From Paenibacillus sp. RC67 (GTDB taxonomy: Bacteria > Bacillota > Bacilli > Paenibacillales > NBRC-103111): a stretch of DNA of 64,000 nucleotides. The stretch's first letter is position 1. The number at the start of each line of letters is the position of its first letter. Shown here piece by piece: positions 52,314-60,233 of this stretch. The DNA lies in assembly GCF_030020805.1 (NCBI RefSeq), contig NZ_CP125098.1:4301501-4365500 (forward strand), read 5' to 3'. The notes beneath the pieces were generated by a model. It saw nothing but the letters and a program-made list of their open reading frames with translations, made no database searches and had not been told where the DNA came from. The position numbers and the translations under genes are program-made.

Positions 52314-53636
52314 ATGGATACGTACGCGAATTCGCTTAAAAAAACGCTGACATCCCTCATACGAGAAATGTCAGCTGCACCAGCACCTTATGTCAAAAAT
52401 CCTGAAAAGGATTTTACCCGTAAGAAAAAGCTGCCCTTTGAAACGGTTATGCAGCTCCTGATCTCCATGGGAGGCAACAGCATCTATAAGGAACTCTTGG
52501 AATCGCAGGGCTATGACGTAAACACTGCAACCACTTCTGCTTTTGTCCAACAAAGAAATAAAATCCTGCCGTCTGCTGTGGAATTCTTGTTTCACGCATT
52601 TACGCAATCGTATGCGGATATCAAGTGCTACCGAGGGTATCGATTACTTGCCGTTGACGGCTCGGATTTGCATATCGCAACGGACTCTGAGGACACGGAC
52701 ACCTATTTTCAAAGTCAACCGAACACGAAAGGCTTTAACCTTCTGCACTTGAACGCAGCCTATGACTTGTGCAACAGACTTTACGTGGATGCCCTTGTTC
52801 AGCCACGAAGGTTGTGGAACGAGGGAAGGGCGCTGGCTACTATGGTTGACCGTTCCCCCATCAAGGGCAAAACCATTGTGATTGCCGATCGCGGTTATGA
52901 AAGTTACAACAATTTCGCGCATATTGAACGCAAAGGTTGGAACTATGTTATACGGGTAAAGGATTTGGAGTCCAATGGTATTCTTTCGGGTTTGCGTTTG
53001 CCTACTAGCGGAGCGTTTGATTGGGACGTTCATCTGACCCTCACCAAAAAACAAACCAAAGCGGTTAAGGCTCGTCCCGAGATGTACAAGTTCGTCCCTT
53101 CCACGTCTACATTTGATTTTTTGGATTTGCAGGAGAACTTGTTTTACCCGATTTCCTTTCGGGTTGTTCGTTTCGTCTTGCCCAGTGGCGCTTATGAAAC
53201 CGTCATTACGAATCTTTCTGCCGCTGATTTCCCACCCGATGAAATCAAGTCCATTTATAACATGCGATGGGGCATTGAAACTTCTTTTAGGGCATTAAAA
53301 TACACCGTCGGTCTGACGCATTTTCACGCAAAGAGACAAGAGTCCATCGTCCAAGAGATTTTCGCAAGAATGATCATGTACAATTTCGCTGAAATGATGA
53401 CCTCGCACGTCGTCATTTCGAAAATGGATAAACGGCACTCCTACCAAGTCAACTTCACGGTCGCCGTTCATGTTTGTAGACATTTCCTGCGCTCATGGGA
53501 CGATGAACCCCTGCCCGATGTTGAAGCGCTGATTCGCAAAAACATTTTGCCGATTCGACCCATTCGCCCAGGGCAGAAGAATACGCGCAAAATCCGCTCG
53601 AAATCAGTCGTTAGCTTCGTTTATAGAGTAGCATAA
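52314..53636 (+). CDS. IS4-family transposase
   Basis: A 440-residue DDE transposase. The catalytic Asp residues are in LAVDGSD and VIADRGYES; the Glu lies in the exact IS4 signature Y-x2-R-x3-E-x6-K at YNMRWGIETSFRALK. The frame is intact with full N- and C-termini. GAGGAGG lies eight bases before the ATG. A TTGACA at 52255 has no matching -10 at 16-18 bases. A terminator follows. Confidence 0.96.
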   Translation: MDTYANSLKKTLTSLIREMSAAPAPYVKNPEKDFTRKKKLPFETVMQLLISMGGNSIYKELLESQGYDVNTATTSAFVQQRNKILPSAVEFLFHAFTQSYADIKCYRGYRLLAVDGSDLHIATDSEDTDTYFQSQPNTKGFNLLHLNAAYDLCNRLYVDALVQPRRLWNEGRALATMVDRSPIKGKTIVIADRGYESYNNFAHIERKGWNYVIRVKDLESNGILSGLRLPTSGAFDWDVHLTLTKKQTKAVKARPEMYKFVPSTSTFDFLDLQENLFYPISFRVVRFVLPSGAYETVITNLSAADFPPDEIKSIYNMRWGIETSFRALKYTVGLTHFHAKRQESIVQEIFARMIMYNFAEMMTSHVVISKMDKRHSYQVNFTVAVHVCRHFLRSWDDEPLPDVEALIRKNILPIRPIRPGQKNTRKIRSKSVVSFVYRVA

Positions 53637-53660
53637 TTCGGTTCACATGAACATTTTTTA

Positions 53661-53685
53661 AGCGGATATGCCATCCGCTTTGTTT
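53661..53685 (+). terminator. Terminator of the transposase gene
   Basis: AAGCGGAT pairs with ATCCGCTT around five bases, followed by a T-rich stretch. Confidence 0.7.
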
Positions 53686-53712
53686 GCTGTACGCTTTTTT
53701 CCTTGCTTGCAC

Positions 53713-53750
53713 AAAAAACAAACGGCATAGGACTTTTTCCCATGCCGTTT
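53713..53750 (-). terminator. Hairpin at the right end of the IS, facing the HAD gene
   Basis: AAACGGCAT pairs with ATGCCGTTT; six T follow on the minus strand after a short gap. It should stop transcription entering from the HAD gene. Confidence 0.75.
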
Positions 53751-53805
53751 CTCGGATTTCATTTGTTTTCCCGATCTTGTCTCTTAGCTTAACTTAATGA
53801 CATTG

Positions 53806-53815
53806 CCTCATGCGA
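53806..53815. repeat. Target site duplication, right copy
   Basis: CCTCATGCGA directly follows the right inverted repeat and is continuous with the other half of the original terminator stem. Confidence 0.93.
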
Positions 53816-53841
53816 GGGTCTTTTTCATTATCTGTGTAGGT

Positions 53842-54636
53842 TTAATCGATGGAATTAATAATGCCTTGAATTTCACGCAAGCTCTTGATTTCGTAAGAAG
53901 GAACAATCTCATCCGTACGGCTCATTTCATGGCGGTTAATCCACATATTTCGCATACCTACTCTTCCAGAGCCCAAAATATCCGTAGTCAGCTTATCGCC
54001 AATCATGACTCCTTGATCAGCAGTAATACCAAGCAGGTCCATTGCATGGTTAAAAATCGAAACCGCCGGTTTTCCTTCACCAAAATTACCCGATATGATA
54101 ATATGATCAAAATAAGGAGCTAGGTCCGGTACTCCAGCTAATTTCTCATTTTGCAAATCAGGAGAACCATTAGTCAACAGTAGAAGCTTGTACTTTTCCT
54201 TCAACTGCTTCAATACTTCAAAAGTTTCTTCATAGACAATCGGACGGCTCCGACGCTCTGCTGGAAATAACTCTCCTAAACGGTACCCCAGCTCAGCATC
54301 ATCAATACCTAACGCTTTAAGGCCCCGTGTCCACGATTCTGTCCGATAGGTTGGAGCCAGTTTTTGAAGCTTGCGGAAGTTCTCATTCTCTCCGGCAGTG
54401 AAGTTAGCCCAAAGTCCTTCAAACGGATTGATACCAATCATCTTAGTAAACGGAAATGTTTCGTAGGATTCATACAAAGCTCTTGCTTCCTTGCGAACCG
54501 CTTCTTCCAAAGCTGCTGGCTCCAGAGAATAATGCTTTGCCGCTTCTTCACAAGTCGCTTGGAAAGCTTCTTTTACACTTCGGTCATCCCATAACAACGT
54601 ATCGTCCAAATCAAATAAAACCGCTTGAATGCTCAT
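53842..54636 (-). CDS. HAD-superfamily hydrolase
   Basis: A 264-residue HAD phosphatase. Motif I is FDLDDTL near the start, motif II LLLTNGSPD, motif III the Lys in EGKPAVSIF, and motif IV MIGDKLTTDILG. A helical cap lies between I and II. B. subtilis YsaA is a plausible relative. The ATG at 54636 fits the domain boundary. Its terminator was shared with mtnD and is now split by the IS, whose right-end hairpin may replace it. Confidence 0.88.
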   Translation of the reverse strand: MSIQAVLFDLDDTLLWDDRSVKEAFQATCEEAAKHYSLEPAALEEAVRKEARALYESYETFPFTKMIGINPFEGLWANFTAGENENFRKLQKLAPTYRTESWTRGLKALGIDDAELGYRLGELFPAERRSRPIVYEETFEVLKQLKEKYKLLLLTNGSPDLQNEKLAGVPDLAPYFDHIIISGNFGEGKPAVSIFNHAMDLLGITADQGVMIGDKLTTDILGSGRVGMRNMWINRHEMSRTDEIVPSYEIKSLREIQGIINSID

Positions 54637-54692
54637 CCTAGTCTTCCATCCTTTTCCCCATAATATCTGTAGTGGTTCATACAACGAATTCT

Positions 54693-55205
54693 TTATTGTT
54701 CGGTTTTCAACTCTACATGATTGCGAGCCGCAAATTCTTTAAGCTGCTCTGACAACTCTACTATATTAAATTGATGATACAATTTCGTAAATACCCATTT
54801 AGTGTTACTGGTTGTTAAAGAAATGGCCACGGTATCTTTTTGAATGACGATTTCGCGAATTTGCGAAATTTCTACTCTGCGATCACCCGCAAATCGACGG
54901 GAAACAAGAAAGTCCTTACCGATTTTGATAAAAGGTCGACGTACCCAAAATATAAACAAGCCTAAGGCAATGTAGCTGCCCCCAGTTACCCAATACAAGT
55001 TATCATTCTCATAGTTGCCGCGAAATGCAATGTAACAAAAAATACCGACACAAATCATGAGCAGAGGAACAAACCAACTGCGACCTCGTACTGTAACAGA
55101 ACCGTCAGAAGGAGTATCATAAAGCAACGGCTTACCTTGCTTTGCACGAGTTTTATTTACTTTCTTTGAATTTTTAAGAACCATGCGTTCCCATTTACGA
55201 GACAT
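54693..55205 (-). CDS. Membrane protein with two helices, unknown function
   Basis: A 170-residue protein. A basic N-terminal stretch (KNSKKVNKTRAKQGK) precedes two membrane helices (residues 47-62 and 72-87), and the rest is a beta-rich domain that could be a bacterial PH-like fold (FIKIGKDFLVSRRF, VEISQIREIVI, VAISLTTSNTKWVF). Function unknown. AAGGAG stands eight bases before the ATG. It precedes the HAD gene by about 57 bases. Confidence 0.72.
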   Translation of the reverse strand: MSRKWERMVLKNSKKVNKTRAKQGKPLLYDTPSDGSVTVRGRSWFVPLLMICVGIFCYIAFRGNYENDNLYWVTGGSYIALGLFIFWVRRPFIKIGKDFLVSRRFAGDRRVEISQIREIVIQKDTVAISLTTSNTKWVFTKLYHQFNIVELSEQLKEFAARNHVELKTEQ

Positions 55206-55306
55206 ATCCCAATCTCCTTATAGAGGTTCTCTTACCCTCTCTACTGTTAAAATGCCTACTAATCGATCATGATAACTTTCTTGGAGTTCCTTGCTTGTTC
55301 CAGTTC

Positions 55307-55527
55307 TCATCTGTAGATACGCCAAAAAGTTGGAGCGACTGATGTATCCGCTCTTCCAGATATCACCAGGTTAATCCAACGACAGAATGTTTCATTCAAT
55401 TGGCGCAGTGTGATCCCACAATGTGCTGCTGAAATTGATTGCAATCCGATTCATTCGTTGATTTATCGAAAACCAAGCACAGATCAGAAACTGCAATACC
55501 GTTTCTTCGCAATACACGATACCGCAT
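55307..55527 (-). pseudogene. Small frame, possibly frameshifted, 43 residues before the shift
   Basis: AGGAGG lies ten bases before an ATG at 55527. The frame gives 43 residues and stops at 55396, ending GSHCAN. In the next frame the sequence continues protein-like for about 40 more residues (beginning around HCGITLRQLNETF) to a stop at 55307. Either a short 43-residue protein or a decayed gene. It follows ynzC in the same direction. No family recognised. Confidence 0.35.
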
Positions 55528-55545
55528 GAATTCAAATCCTCCTAA

Positions 55546-55740
55546 TTACTGCTTGTTCTCATCATCAACGAATTTAATGTTCTCTAACTGGTTACGCAAA
55601 TTGCTTTTGAAAGCATTAATATAACGTTTTCTCAATTCGTTGCGTTCCTCCAGCTCTTCGTCCGTCAAGCCTTCCGATTTGGCTTTGCGTGCCAATTCGT
55701 TAATTCGATTGATGTACTGATCGTTTTCCATCTCGTTCAT
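55546..55740 (-). CDS. ynzC: DUF896/UPF0291 family protein (YnzC-like)
   Basis: A 64-residue helical hairpin protein with the DUF896 pattern INRINELARKAKSEGLTDEE and ELRKRYINAFKSNLRNQLE. In B. subtilis ynzC is in the SOS-controlled yneA operon, the same neighbourhood as here. GGAGG is seven bases before the ATG. Confidence 0.92.
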   Translation of the reverse strand: MNEMENDQYINRINELARKAKSEGLTDEELEERNELRKRYINAFKSNLRNQLENIKFVDDENKQ

Positions 55741-55884
55741 TGCGAATCCTCCTGATTATGTCAGGCTTGAGCCAGCCATATTATGACTAGAGATCAAGCA
55801 CAGCAAAAAATGCGTCAAATTATACTTTGACATTACAGGATTCGATTGTCAAGAGCAGGTGAGAAGGAACTGCAAACTACAACT

Positions 55885-56247
55885 TTACGGCAGGATCAGA
55901 ACTTGTCCAACTTGCAGCACATTAGACTTCAATTCATTCACTTGTTTCACTTCATTCATATATTCACGGACATTGCGTCCCTTACCCGCATAATGATTGG
56001 CGATACTCCATAGTGTATCTCCTTTGGCAACTTCAACTGATTGTTTCAAATGGCTTCCATTAGCAGCAGCGTAAACATCCGAATCTCCCCCTACTAAGGA
56101 AATACAAAGACTTACAATTAAAATCAGTATGGCGACGGTTAACAGCCCAAGCATTCTCGTCGCTTTTCTATAACGTCTATTTTTCAACACATAGTTCCCT
56201 TTAACCAATACTGCCGAATTCTGAAATAACTGTTCATTCATATACAT
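55885..56247 (-). CDS. yneA: YneA-like SOS cell division inhibitor with LysM domain
   Basis: A 120-residue protein with a basic N-terminus, one membrane helix (TVAILILIVSLCISLV) and a C-terminal LysM domain (VAKGDTLWSIANHY to QVGQVLIL). This is the YneA architecture; YneA delays septation during the SOS response. The start at 56247 is chosen after GGGGGCGG; ATG at 56241 is an alternative. It is divergent from lexA across four SOS boxes. Confidence 0.9.
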   Translation of the reverse strand: MYMNEQLFQNSAVLVKGNYVLKNRRYRKATRMLGLLTVAILILIVSLCISLVGGDSDVYAAANGSHLKQSVEVAKGDTLWSIANHYAGKGRNVREYMNEVKQVNELKSNVLQVGQVLILP

Positions 56248-56260
56248 GATTCCGCCCCCC

Positions 56261-56272
56261 AAACATTTGTTC
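56261..56272. promoter_or_regulatory. LexA box 1 (weak)
   Basis: AAACATTTGTTC keeps the GTTC half and most of the other; it is nearest to yneA, downstream of its -10. Confidence 0.45.
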
Positions 56273-56279
56273 TGTTCTC

Positions 56280-56308
56280 AAAATAACACGAACACTTGTT
56301 TGTGTCAA
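56280..56308 (-). promoter_or_regulatory. Sigma-A promoter of yneA
   Basis: TTGACA and TATTTT are separated by 17 bases on the minus strand. LexA box 2 fills the spacer. Confidence 0.8.
56289..56302. promoter_or_regulatory. LexA box 2
   Basis: CGAACACTTGTTTG closely matches the Bacillus SOS consensus and lies inside the yneA promoter spacer. Confidence 0.85.
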
Positions 56309-56317
56309 TGCTGTTTT

Positions 56318-56331
56318 CGAACTTATGTTTG
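56318..56331. promoter_or_regulatory. LexA box 3
   Basis: CGAACTTATGTTTG, just upstream of and overlapping the lexA -35. Confidence 0.8.
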
Positions 56332-56357
56332 TACGAACTCCGGTTCTGTGATATACT
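56329..56357 (+). promoter_or_regulatory. Sigma-A promoter of lexA
   Basis: TTGTAC and TATACT separated by 17 bases. LexA boxes 3 and 4 cover its -35 and spacer, giving autorepression. Confidence 0.75.
56334..56347. promoter_or_regulatory. LexA box 4
   Basis: CGAACTCCGGTTCT, in the spacer of the lexA promoter. The CGAAC/GTTC halves are intact; the central four bases differ from the consensus. Confidence 0.65.
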
Positions 56358-56391
56358 TTGGATAATTATTACCAATACTGGAGTGATACTG

Positions 56392-57015
56392 ATGAGTAAA
56401 TTATCCAATCGGCAGCTGGCGATATTGGAATTTATCAAAAACGAAGTTAAAGATAAAGGCTATCCTCCCTCTGTACGTGAAATCGGAGAAGCCGTTGGAC
56501 TTGCCTCCAGTTCGACTGTTCATGGACATTTGGAGCGTTTGGAGAAAAAAGGCCTGATCCGGAGGGATCCTACCAAACCCCGCGCTATCGAGATTACTGA
56601 CGGTTCATCGACCGAAGGAAGTCAATTCGCACTTTCCGTTTCCCGGGTACCCTTGATCGGACGAGTTACTGCTGGTGTACCTATAACGGCTACTGAAAAT
56701 ATTGAAGACTACTTCCCTTTACCTACGCATTATGTTGGGGACCACAATGTGTTTATGCTCAGCGTCATCGGTAACAGTATGATCGACGCAGGTATTCATA
56801 ATGGAGACTATGTTATTGTCCGTCAGCAGCAATCGGCTAACAATGGCGACATCGTTGTTGCCATGACAGAGGATGACGAAGCTACAGTGAAACGCTTCTT
56901 CAAAGAAAAAGACCATATTCGTCTTCAGCCTGAAAATTCGACCATGGAACCTCTTCGTTTGAAGCATGTTACTATCCTAGGACGTGTTGTTGGCGTATTC
57001 CGCGACATTCATTAG
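56392..57015 (+). CDS. lexA: LexA SOS repressor
   Basis: A 207-residue LexA. The N-terminal winged helix (1-65) has the recognition block YPPSVREIGEAVGLAS. The self-cleavage bond is Ala94-Gly95; the catalytic dyad is Ser129 (GNSM) and Lys167 (VKRF). The ATG at 56392 has GGAG eight bases upstream, and the first two residues match the family start. It is divergent from yneA and ends in a strong terminator. Confidence 0.97.
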   Translation: MSKLSNRQLAILEFIKNEVKDKGYPPSVREIGEAVGLASSSTVHGHLERLEKKGLIRRDPTKPRAIEITDGSSTEGSQFALSVSRVPLIGRVTAGVPITATENIEDYFPLPTHYVGDHNVFMLSVIGNSMIDAGIHNGDYVIVRQQQSANNGDIVVAMTEDDEATVKRFFKEKDHIRLQPENSTMEPLRLKHVTILGRVVGVFRDIH

Positions 57016-57030
57016 TAGGTAATTCGCATA

Positions 57031-57068
57031 AAAGCCAAGGTCTAGGCAATCGCCTAAACCTTGGCTTT
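57031..57068. terminator. Terminator between lexA and the esterase-like gene
   Basis: AAAGCCAAGGT pairs with ACCTTGGCTTT, with inner TAGGC/GCCTA pairing. It serves converging transcripts. Confidence 0.88.
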
Positions 57069-57079
57069 CTTTATTCCCC

Positions 57080-57991
57080 TTATTCATACAGGCGGCTTCT
57101 GACAAAGCTCCCAATATGTTGTATTGCCTGATCACCTTCAGGCAATATCCCTGCCAACCGTTGAAATACACACCACATGTGATCCCAAATCTCGAGAGTA
57201 ACAGTAACTCCAGCAGCCTCTGCCCGCTCCGCAAGCAATACGCATTCGTCGAGGAGCACCTCATGATCACCTACCTGGATAAATAATGGCGGTAATCCAT
57301 GTAAAGTTTGATTTACTGGGGACATTATTTCCGGCTTAGGTTGTGTTGAACCCAAGTAATAATCCGCGCATAGTTTCGAGCTGTCCAGACTTCCTAATGG
57401 ATCTAGCTCTGCACGTGTACGATAGGATGCACTCTCAAAGTTTAAGAAATCCGTGTGTGGAGATAGCAAAAAGGCACCTGATGGAACTGGATCACTTTCG
57501 TCCCTTAAAGTTAATAATGTCATTAGTGCAAGGCACCCTCCTACTGAATCTCCACCAAGCATAATTTGTTCGCCTGATATTCCTTGGCGAATAAGCCACC
57601 GATAGGCGGACAAACAATCCTCATTCGCAGCAGGATAATGATGCTCCGGCGCGAGCCGATACTCAATAACCAGAACTCTCGTATTGGAGACAGCAGATAT
57701 CCTGGCCGCCAGATCACGATGAGTATCGCAAGACCCTGAAATAAATGCCCCTCCATGGAAGTACAATATAGTCTCAATAGCCTCGTTAGGCACTTCCTCA
57801 GCTCTTACCCACTCGGCTTGCATCCCTCCAATGGTTATACGTTCTGTTACAATACCCGTGATCCTTGGTAGGGCATTCAATGCCTCGGCTTCCTCCGATC
57901 GAATTTGCTCAACCGATTTTTGAGTAAATGAGAATGATTTCCTAAGATGTTGTTTAATGCCGTTTATCATTTCCATGCTGGATGAGTTCAT
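57080..57991 (-). CDS. Alpha/beta hydrolase, hormone-sensitive-lipase type
   Basis: A 303-residue carboxylesterase-like enzyme. The oxyanion motif is HGGAF, the nucleophile Ser is in GDSVGG, and the acid and base lie in GDHEVLLDE and WDHMW. It should hydrolyse short acyl esters in the cytoplasm; the natural substrate is unknown. GGAGG stands eight bases before the ATG at 57991, and an earlier ATG overlaps that site. A TetR operator lies just upstream. Confidence 0.88.
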   Translation of the reverse strand: MNSSSMEMINGIKQHLRKSFSFTQKSVEQIRSEEAEALNALPRITGIVTERITIGGMQAEWVRAEEVPNEAIETILYFHGGAFISGSCDTHRDLAARISAVSNTRVLVIEYRLAPEHHYPAANEDCLSAYRWLIRQGISGEQIMLGGDSVGGCLALMTLLTLRDESDPVPSGAFLLSPHTDFLNFESASYRTRAELDPLGSLDSSKLCADYYLGSTQPKPEIMSPVNQTLHGLPPLFIQVGDHEVLLDECVLLAERAEAAGVTVTLEIWDHMWCVFQRLAGILPEGDQAIQHIGSFVRSRLYE

Positions 57992-58011
57992 AATTAACGC
58001 CTCCATTTAGT

Positions 58012-58025
58012 ACTGAATATTCAGT
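58012..58025. promoter_or_regulatory. TetR operator upstream of the hydrolase gene
   Basis: The perfect palindrome ACTGAATATTCAGT, embedded in TTTAGT before and TTTTA after. It shares its flanks and halves with the site upstream of the tetR gene. Confidence 0.75.
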
Positions 58026-58047
58026 TTTAAAACATCAAAAAAACAAT

Positions 58048-58662
58048 CTATTTGTGATCCTTATGATACGCACCATGACTAGACATCATGATTGTAAGGA
58101 ACTTTTCATCAAACTGCTGCTTCTCGATTTCAAAATATTCAACCCACGATTCAGAAAAGCATAAATAGGCGTACAGTGGAATGATTCCAGTAAAAAATTC
58201 TGCAATCCGTCTTTCATTAAGATCGTAAGCCTCAGTTGTATTGGAAATAGCTGTGTTCTCCTGCTCCGTGCTGATCATCGCTTCAACGACTCTGTATATC
58301 ACTGGCCTATGATTCGATTTCTTTAAGGAGTCAATAAACATGATTCGAATAATATCTGCATTCTTTACTGCAAAGTCTTTGTAAATGGTTTGTAGTCTAC
58401 TTTGCATAGCATCTGCTTTCGATTGATGTGTGTCTTGCTTAGCAACTTGAAGCAGTTCCGTATATTCCCTTACGAAATCTTCAAACAACACCTCCAATAT
58501 GTGATCCTTACTATTGAAATGATAATAAATCAAAGATTTGGGAACATGAGCTTCCTCTGCAATTTGATCAATTCTTGCTCCTTCAAAGCTTTTCTCCGCA
58601 AATACTCTTGTTGCTGCTTGTAAAATTCGTTTCCTTGCATCAGGTATATTGGTTCGTGGCAT
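58048..58662 (-). CDS. TetR/AcrR-family repressor
   Basis: A 204-residue regulator. The N-terminal helix-turn-helix includes ILQAATRVFAEKSFEGARIDQIA and the recognition helix region PKSLIYYHFNSKDHIL. The C-terminal ligand domain is not classifiable. Matching palindromes before its own gene and before the hydrolase gene imply autoregulation and control of the hydrolase. It lies 57 bases upstream of that gene. Confidence 0.92.
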   Translation of the reverse strand: MPRTNIPDARKRILQAATRVFAEKSFEGARIDQIAEEAHVPKSLIYYHFNSKDHILEVLFEDFVREYTELLQVAKQDTHQSKADAMQSRLQTIYKDFAVKNADIIRIMFIDSLKKSNHRPVIYRVVEAMISTEQENTAISNTTEAYDLNERRIAEFFTGIIPLYAYLCFSESWVEYFEIEKQQFDEKFLTIMMSSHGAYHKDHK

Positions 58663-58682
58663 TGTACACTCCTATCTTTAGT

Positions 58683-58696
58683 ACTGATTGTTCAGT
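58683..58696. promoter_or_regulatory. TetR operator upstream of the tetR gene
   Basis: ACTGATTGTTCAGT with the same TTTAGT flank as the other site, four bases downstream of the -10. Confidence 0.75.
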
Positions 58697-58699
58697 ATC

Positions 58700-58728
58700 A
58701 TTATATTATGAAAGCAACCTTTTGTAAA
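58700..58728 (-). promoter_or_regulatory. Sigma-A promoter of the tetR gene
   Basis: TTTACA and TATAAT are separated by 17 bases on the minus strand. Confidence 0.8.
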
Positions 58729-58758
58729 TATATGGTACGTATTTTTTATATAAGCATC

Positions 58759-58785
58759 AAAAACCCGGAACCAAAAAGTTCCGGG
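58759..58785 (-). terminator. Terminator of the glnRA operon
   Basis: CCCGGAAC pairs with GTTCCGGG around a short loop, followed by five T on the minus strand. Confidence 0.85.
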
Positions 58786-58805
58786 CCTATTATACCATAT
58801 AATTA

Positions 58806-60149
58806 TTAGTAGAGTGTCAGATACTGTTCTCTCTCCCAAGCATGAACTTGAGTACGATAAATATCCCATTCGATCTCTTTAAGCTCGATAAAATGAGCCA
58901 GAGCATGATCTCCAAGCGCATCGCAGATGACATCGTCGCGCAGCAGCTCATCCAGAGCCTGCTTCAAATCGACCGGAAGACTAGGAATTCCTTGTTCTTC
59001 GCGCTCCTCTTCGGACATCACATAAATGTTGCGGTCTGTTGGAGGAGGAAGCTGCATTTTGTTTTTAATACCGTCCAAACCTGCTTTAAGCATAACTGCA
59101 AGCGCAAGATAAGGATTCGCAGCCGGGTCCGGGTTACGAACTTCCACACGCGTGCTCAAACCGCGAGATGCTGGAATACGAATCATAGGACTGCGGTTGC
59201 TAGCAGACCAAGCTACGTAGCATGGTGCTTCATAACCAGGAACCAGACGTTTATATGAGTTGACTGTTGGATTCGTAATGGCAGCAAAAGCGCGTGCGTG
59301 ACGCAAAATACCCGCCATATAATGTCTTGCTTCAGCACTCAAACCAAGCTTATCGCTCTCATCGTAGAACACGTTCTTTTTGCCATTAAACAGTGATTGG
59401 TGACAGTGCATACCGGAACCATTTACGCCGAACAATGGTTTTGGCATGAAGCTCGCATGCAAACCGTGCTGTCTTGCAACGGTTTTTACAACAAGCTTGA
59501 ATGTTTGAATCTGATCCGCCGCTTTAACGGCACTTTCATATTTGAAGTCGATTTCGTGCTGACCTGGAGCCACTTCGTGGTGAGAAGCTTCAATTTCAAA
59601 GCCCATTTCTTCCAAAGTCAATACGATTTCACGGCGACAGTTTTCTCCCAAATCCATTGGAGCCAGATCAAAATAACCGCCTTGATCATTCAATTCCATA
59701 GTCGGATTGCCGTTTTCGTCTGTTTTAAACAAGAAAAATTCCGGTTCAGGTCCAACATTCATTGCCGTATAGCCCATTTCCTCAGCTTCTTTCAAAGCTG
59801 CTTTAAGGATACCGCGAGGGTCCCCAGGGAAAGGTCTGCCATCTGGCAAATAAATATCACAAATTAAACGTGCTACACGATCTTCTGTAACCCAAGGGAA
59901 AATAACCCACGTGCTCAAATCAGGGTATAAATACATGTCGGATTCTTCGATCCGAACGTAGCCTTCAATGGAGGAGCCATCGAACATCATTTTGTTGTCC
60001 AATGCTTTCTCCAACTGGGATACCGGAATTTCCACATTTTTGATCGTTCCCAGCAAATCGGTAAATTGCAATCGGATGAAACGCACATTCTCTTCTTTTG
60101 CTATTCGTAGAATGTCCTCTTTTTTATATGCTTTTTCAGTCACGGTCAA
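58806..60149 (-). CDS. glnA: Glutamine synthetase type I-alpha
   Basis: A 447-residue GlnA close to the B. subtilis enzyme. Diagnostic blocks are FTDLLGTIKNVEIP, MFDGSSIEGYVRIEESDM, GPEPEFFLF, HHEVAPGQHEID, NGSGMHCHQSLF and NRSPMIRIPASRG. It makes glutamine from glutamate, ammonia and ATP. The start is TTG at 60149 close to AAGGAGGAG; GTG at 60143 is nearly as likely. It follows glnR in one operon. Confidence 0.96.
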   Translation of the reverse strand: MTVTEKAYKKEDILRIAKEENVRFIRLQFTDLLGTIKNVEIPVSQLEKALDNKMMFDGSSIEGYVRIEESDMYLYPDLSTWVIFPWVTEDRVARLICDIYLPDGRPFPGDPRGILKAALKEAEEMGYTAMNVGPEPEFFLFKTDENGNPTMELNDQGGYFDLAPMDLGENCRREIVLTLEEMGFEIEASHHEVAPGQHEIDFKYESAVKAADQIQTFKLVVKTVARQHGLHASFMPKPLFGVNGSGMHCHQSLFNGKKNVFYDESDKLGLSAEARHYMAGILRHARAFAAITNPTVNSYKRLVPGYEAPCYVAWSASNRSPMIRIPASRGLSTRVEVRNPDPAANPYLALAVMLKAGLDGIKNKMQLPPPTDRNIYVMSEEEREEQGIPSLPVDLKQALDELLRDDVICDALGDHALAHFIELKEIEWDIYRTQVHAWEREQYLTLY

Positions 60150-60233
60150 TTTCTCCTCCTTAAGATTATGTAAACTGACAGAGCATGTTCATAAGGCGAA
60201 CGTTGTAATGTGACCACACTCTGGTGAAGCTTT

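Larger units (their letters stand above)
52158..53805 (+). mobile_element. Complete IS4-family insertion sequence, 1648 bases
   Basis: The ends are the perfect 18-base inverted repeats CAATGTCATTAAGTTAAG (52158-52175 and, inverted, 53788-53805), flanked by the 10-base duplication CCTCATGCGA. It carries one transposase gene and inward hairpins at both ends. It interrupts the loop of a terminator shared by mtnD and the HAD gene. The intact frame and perfect ends imply recent insertion. Confidence 0.96.
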
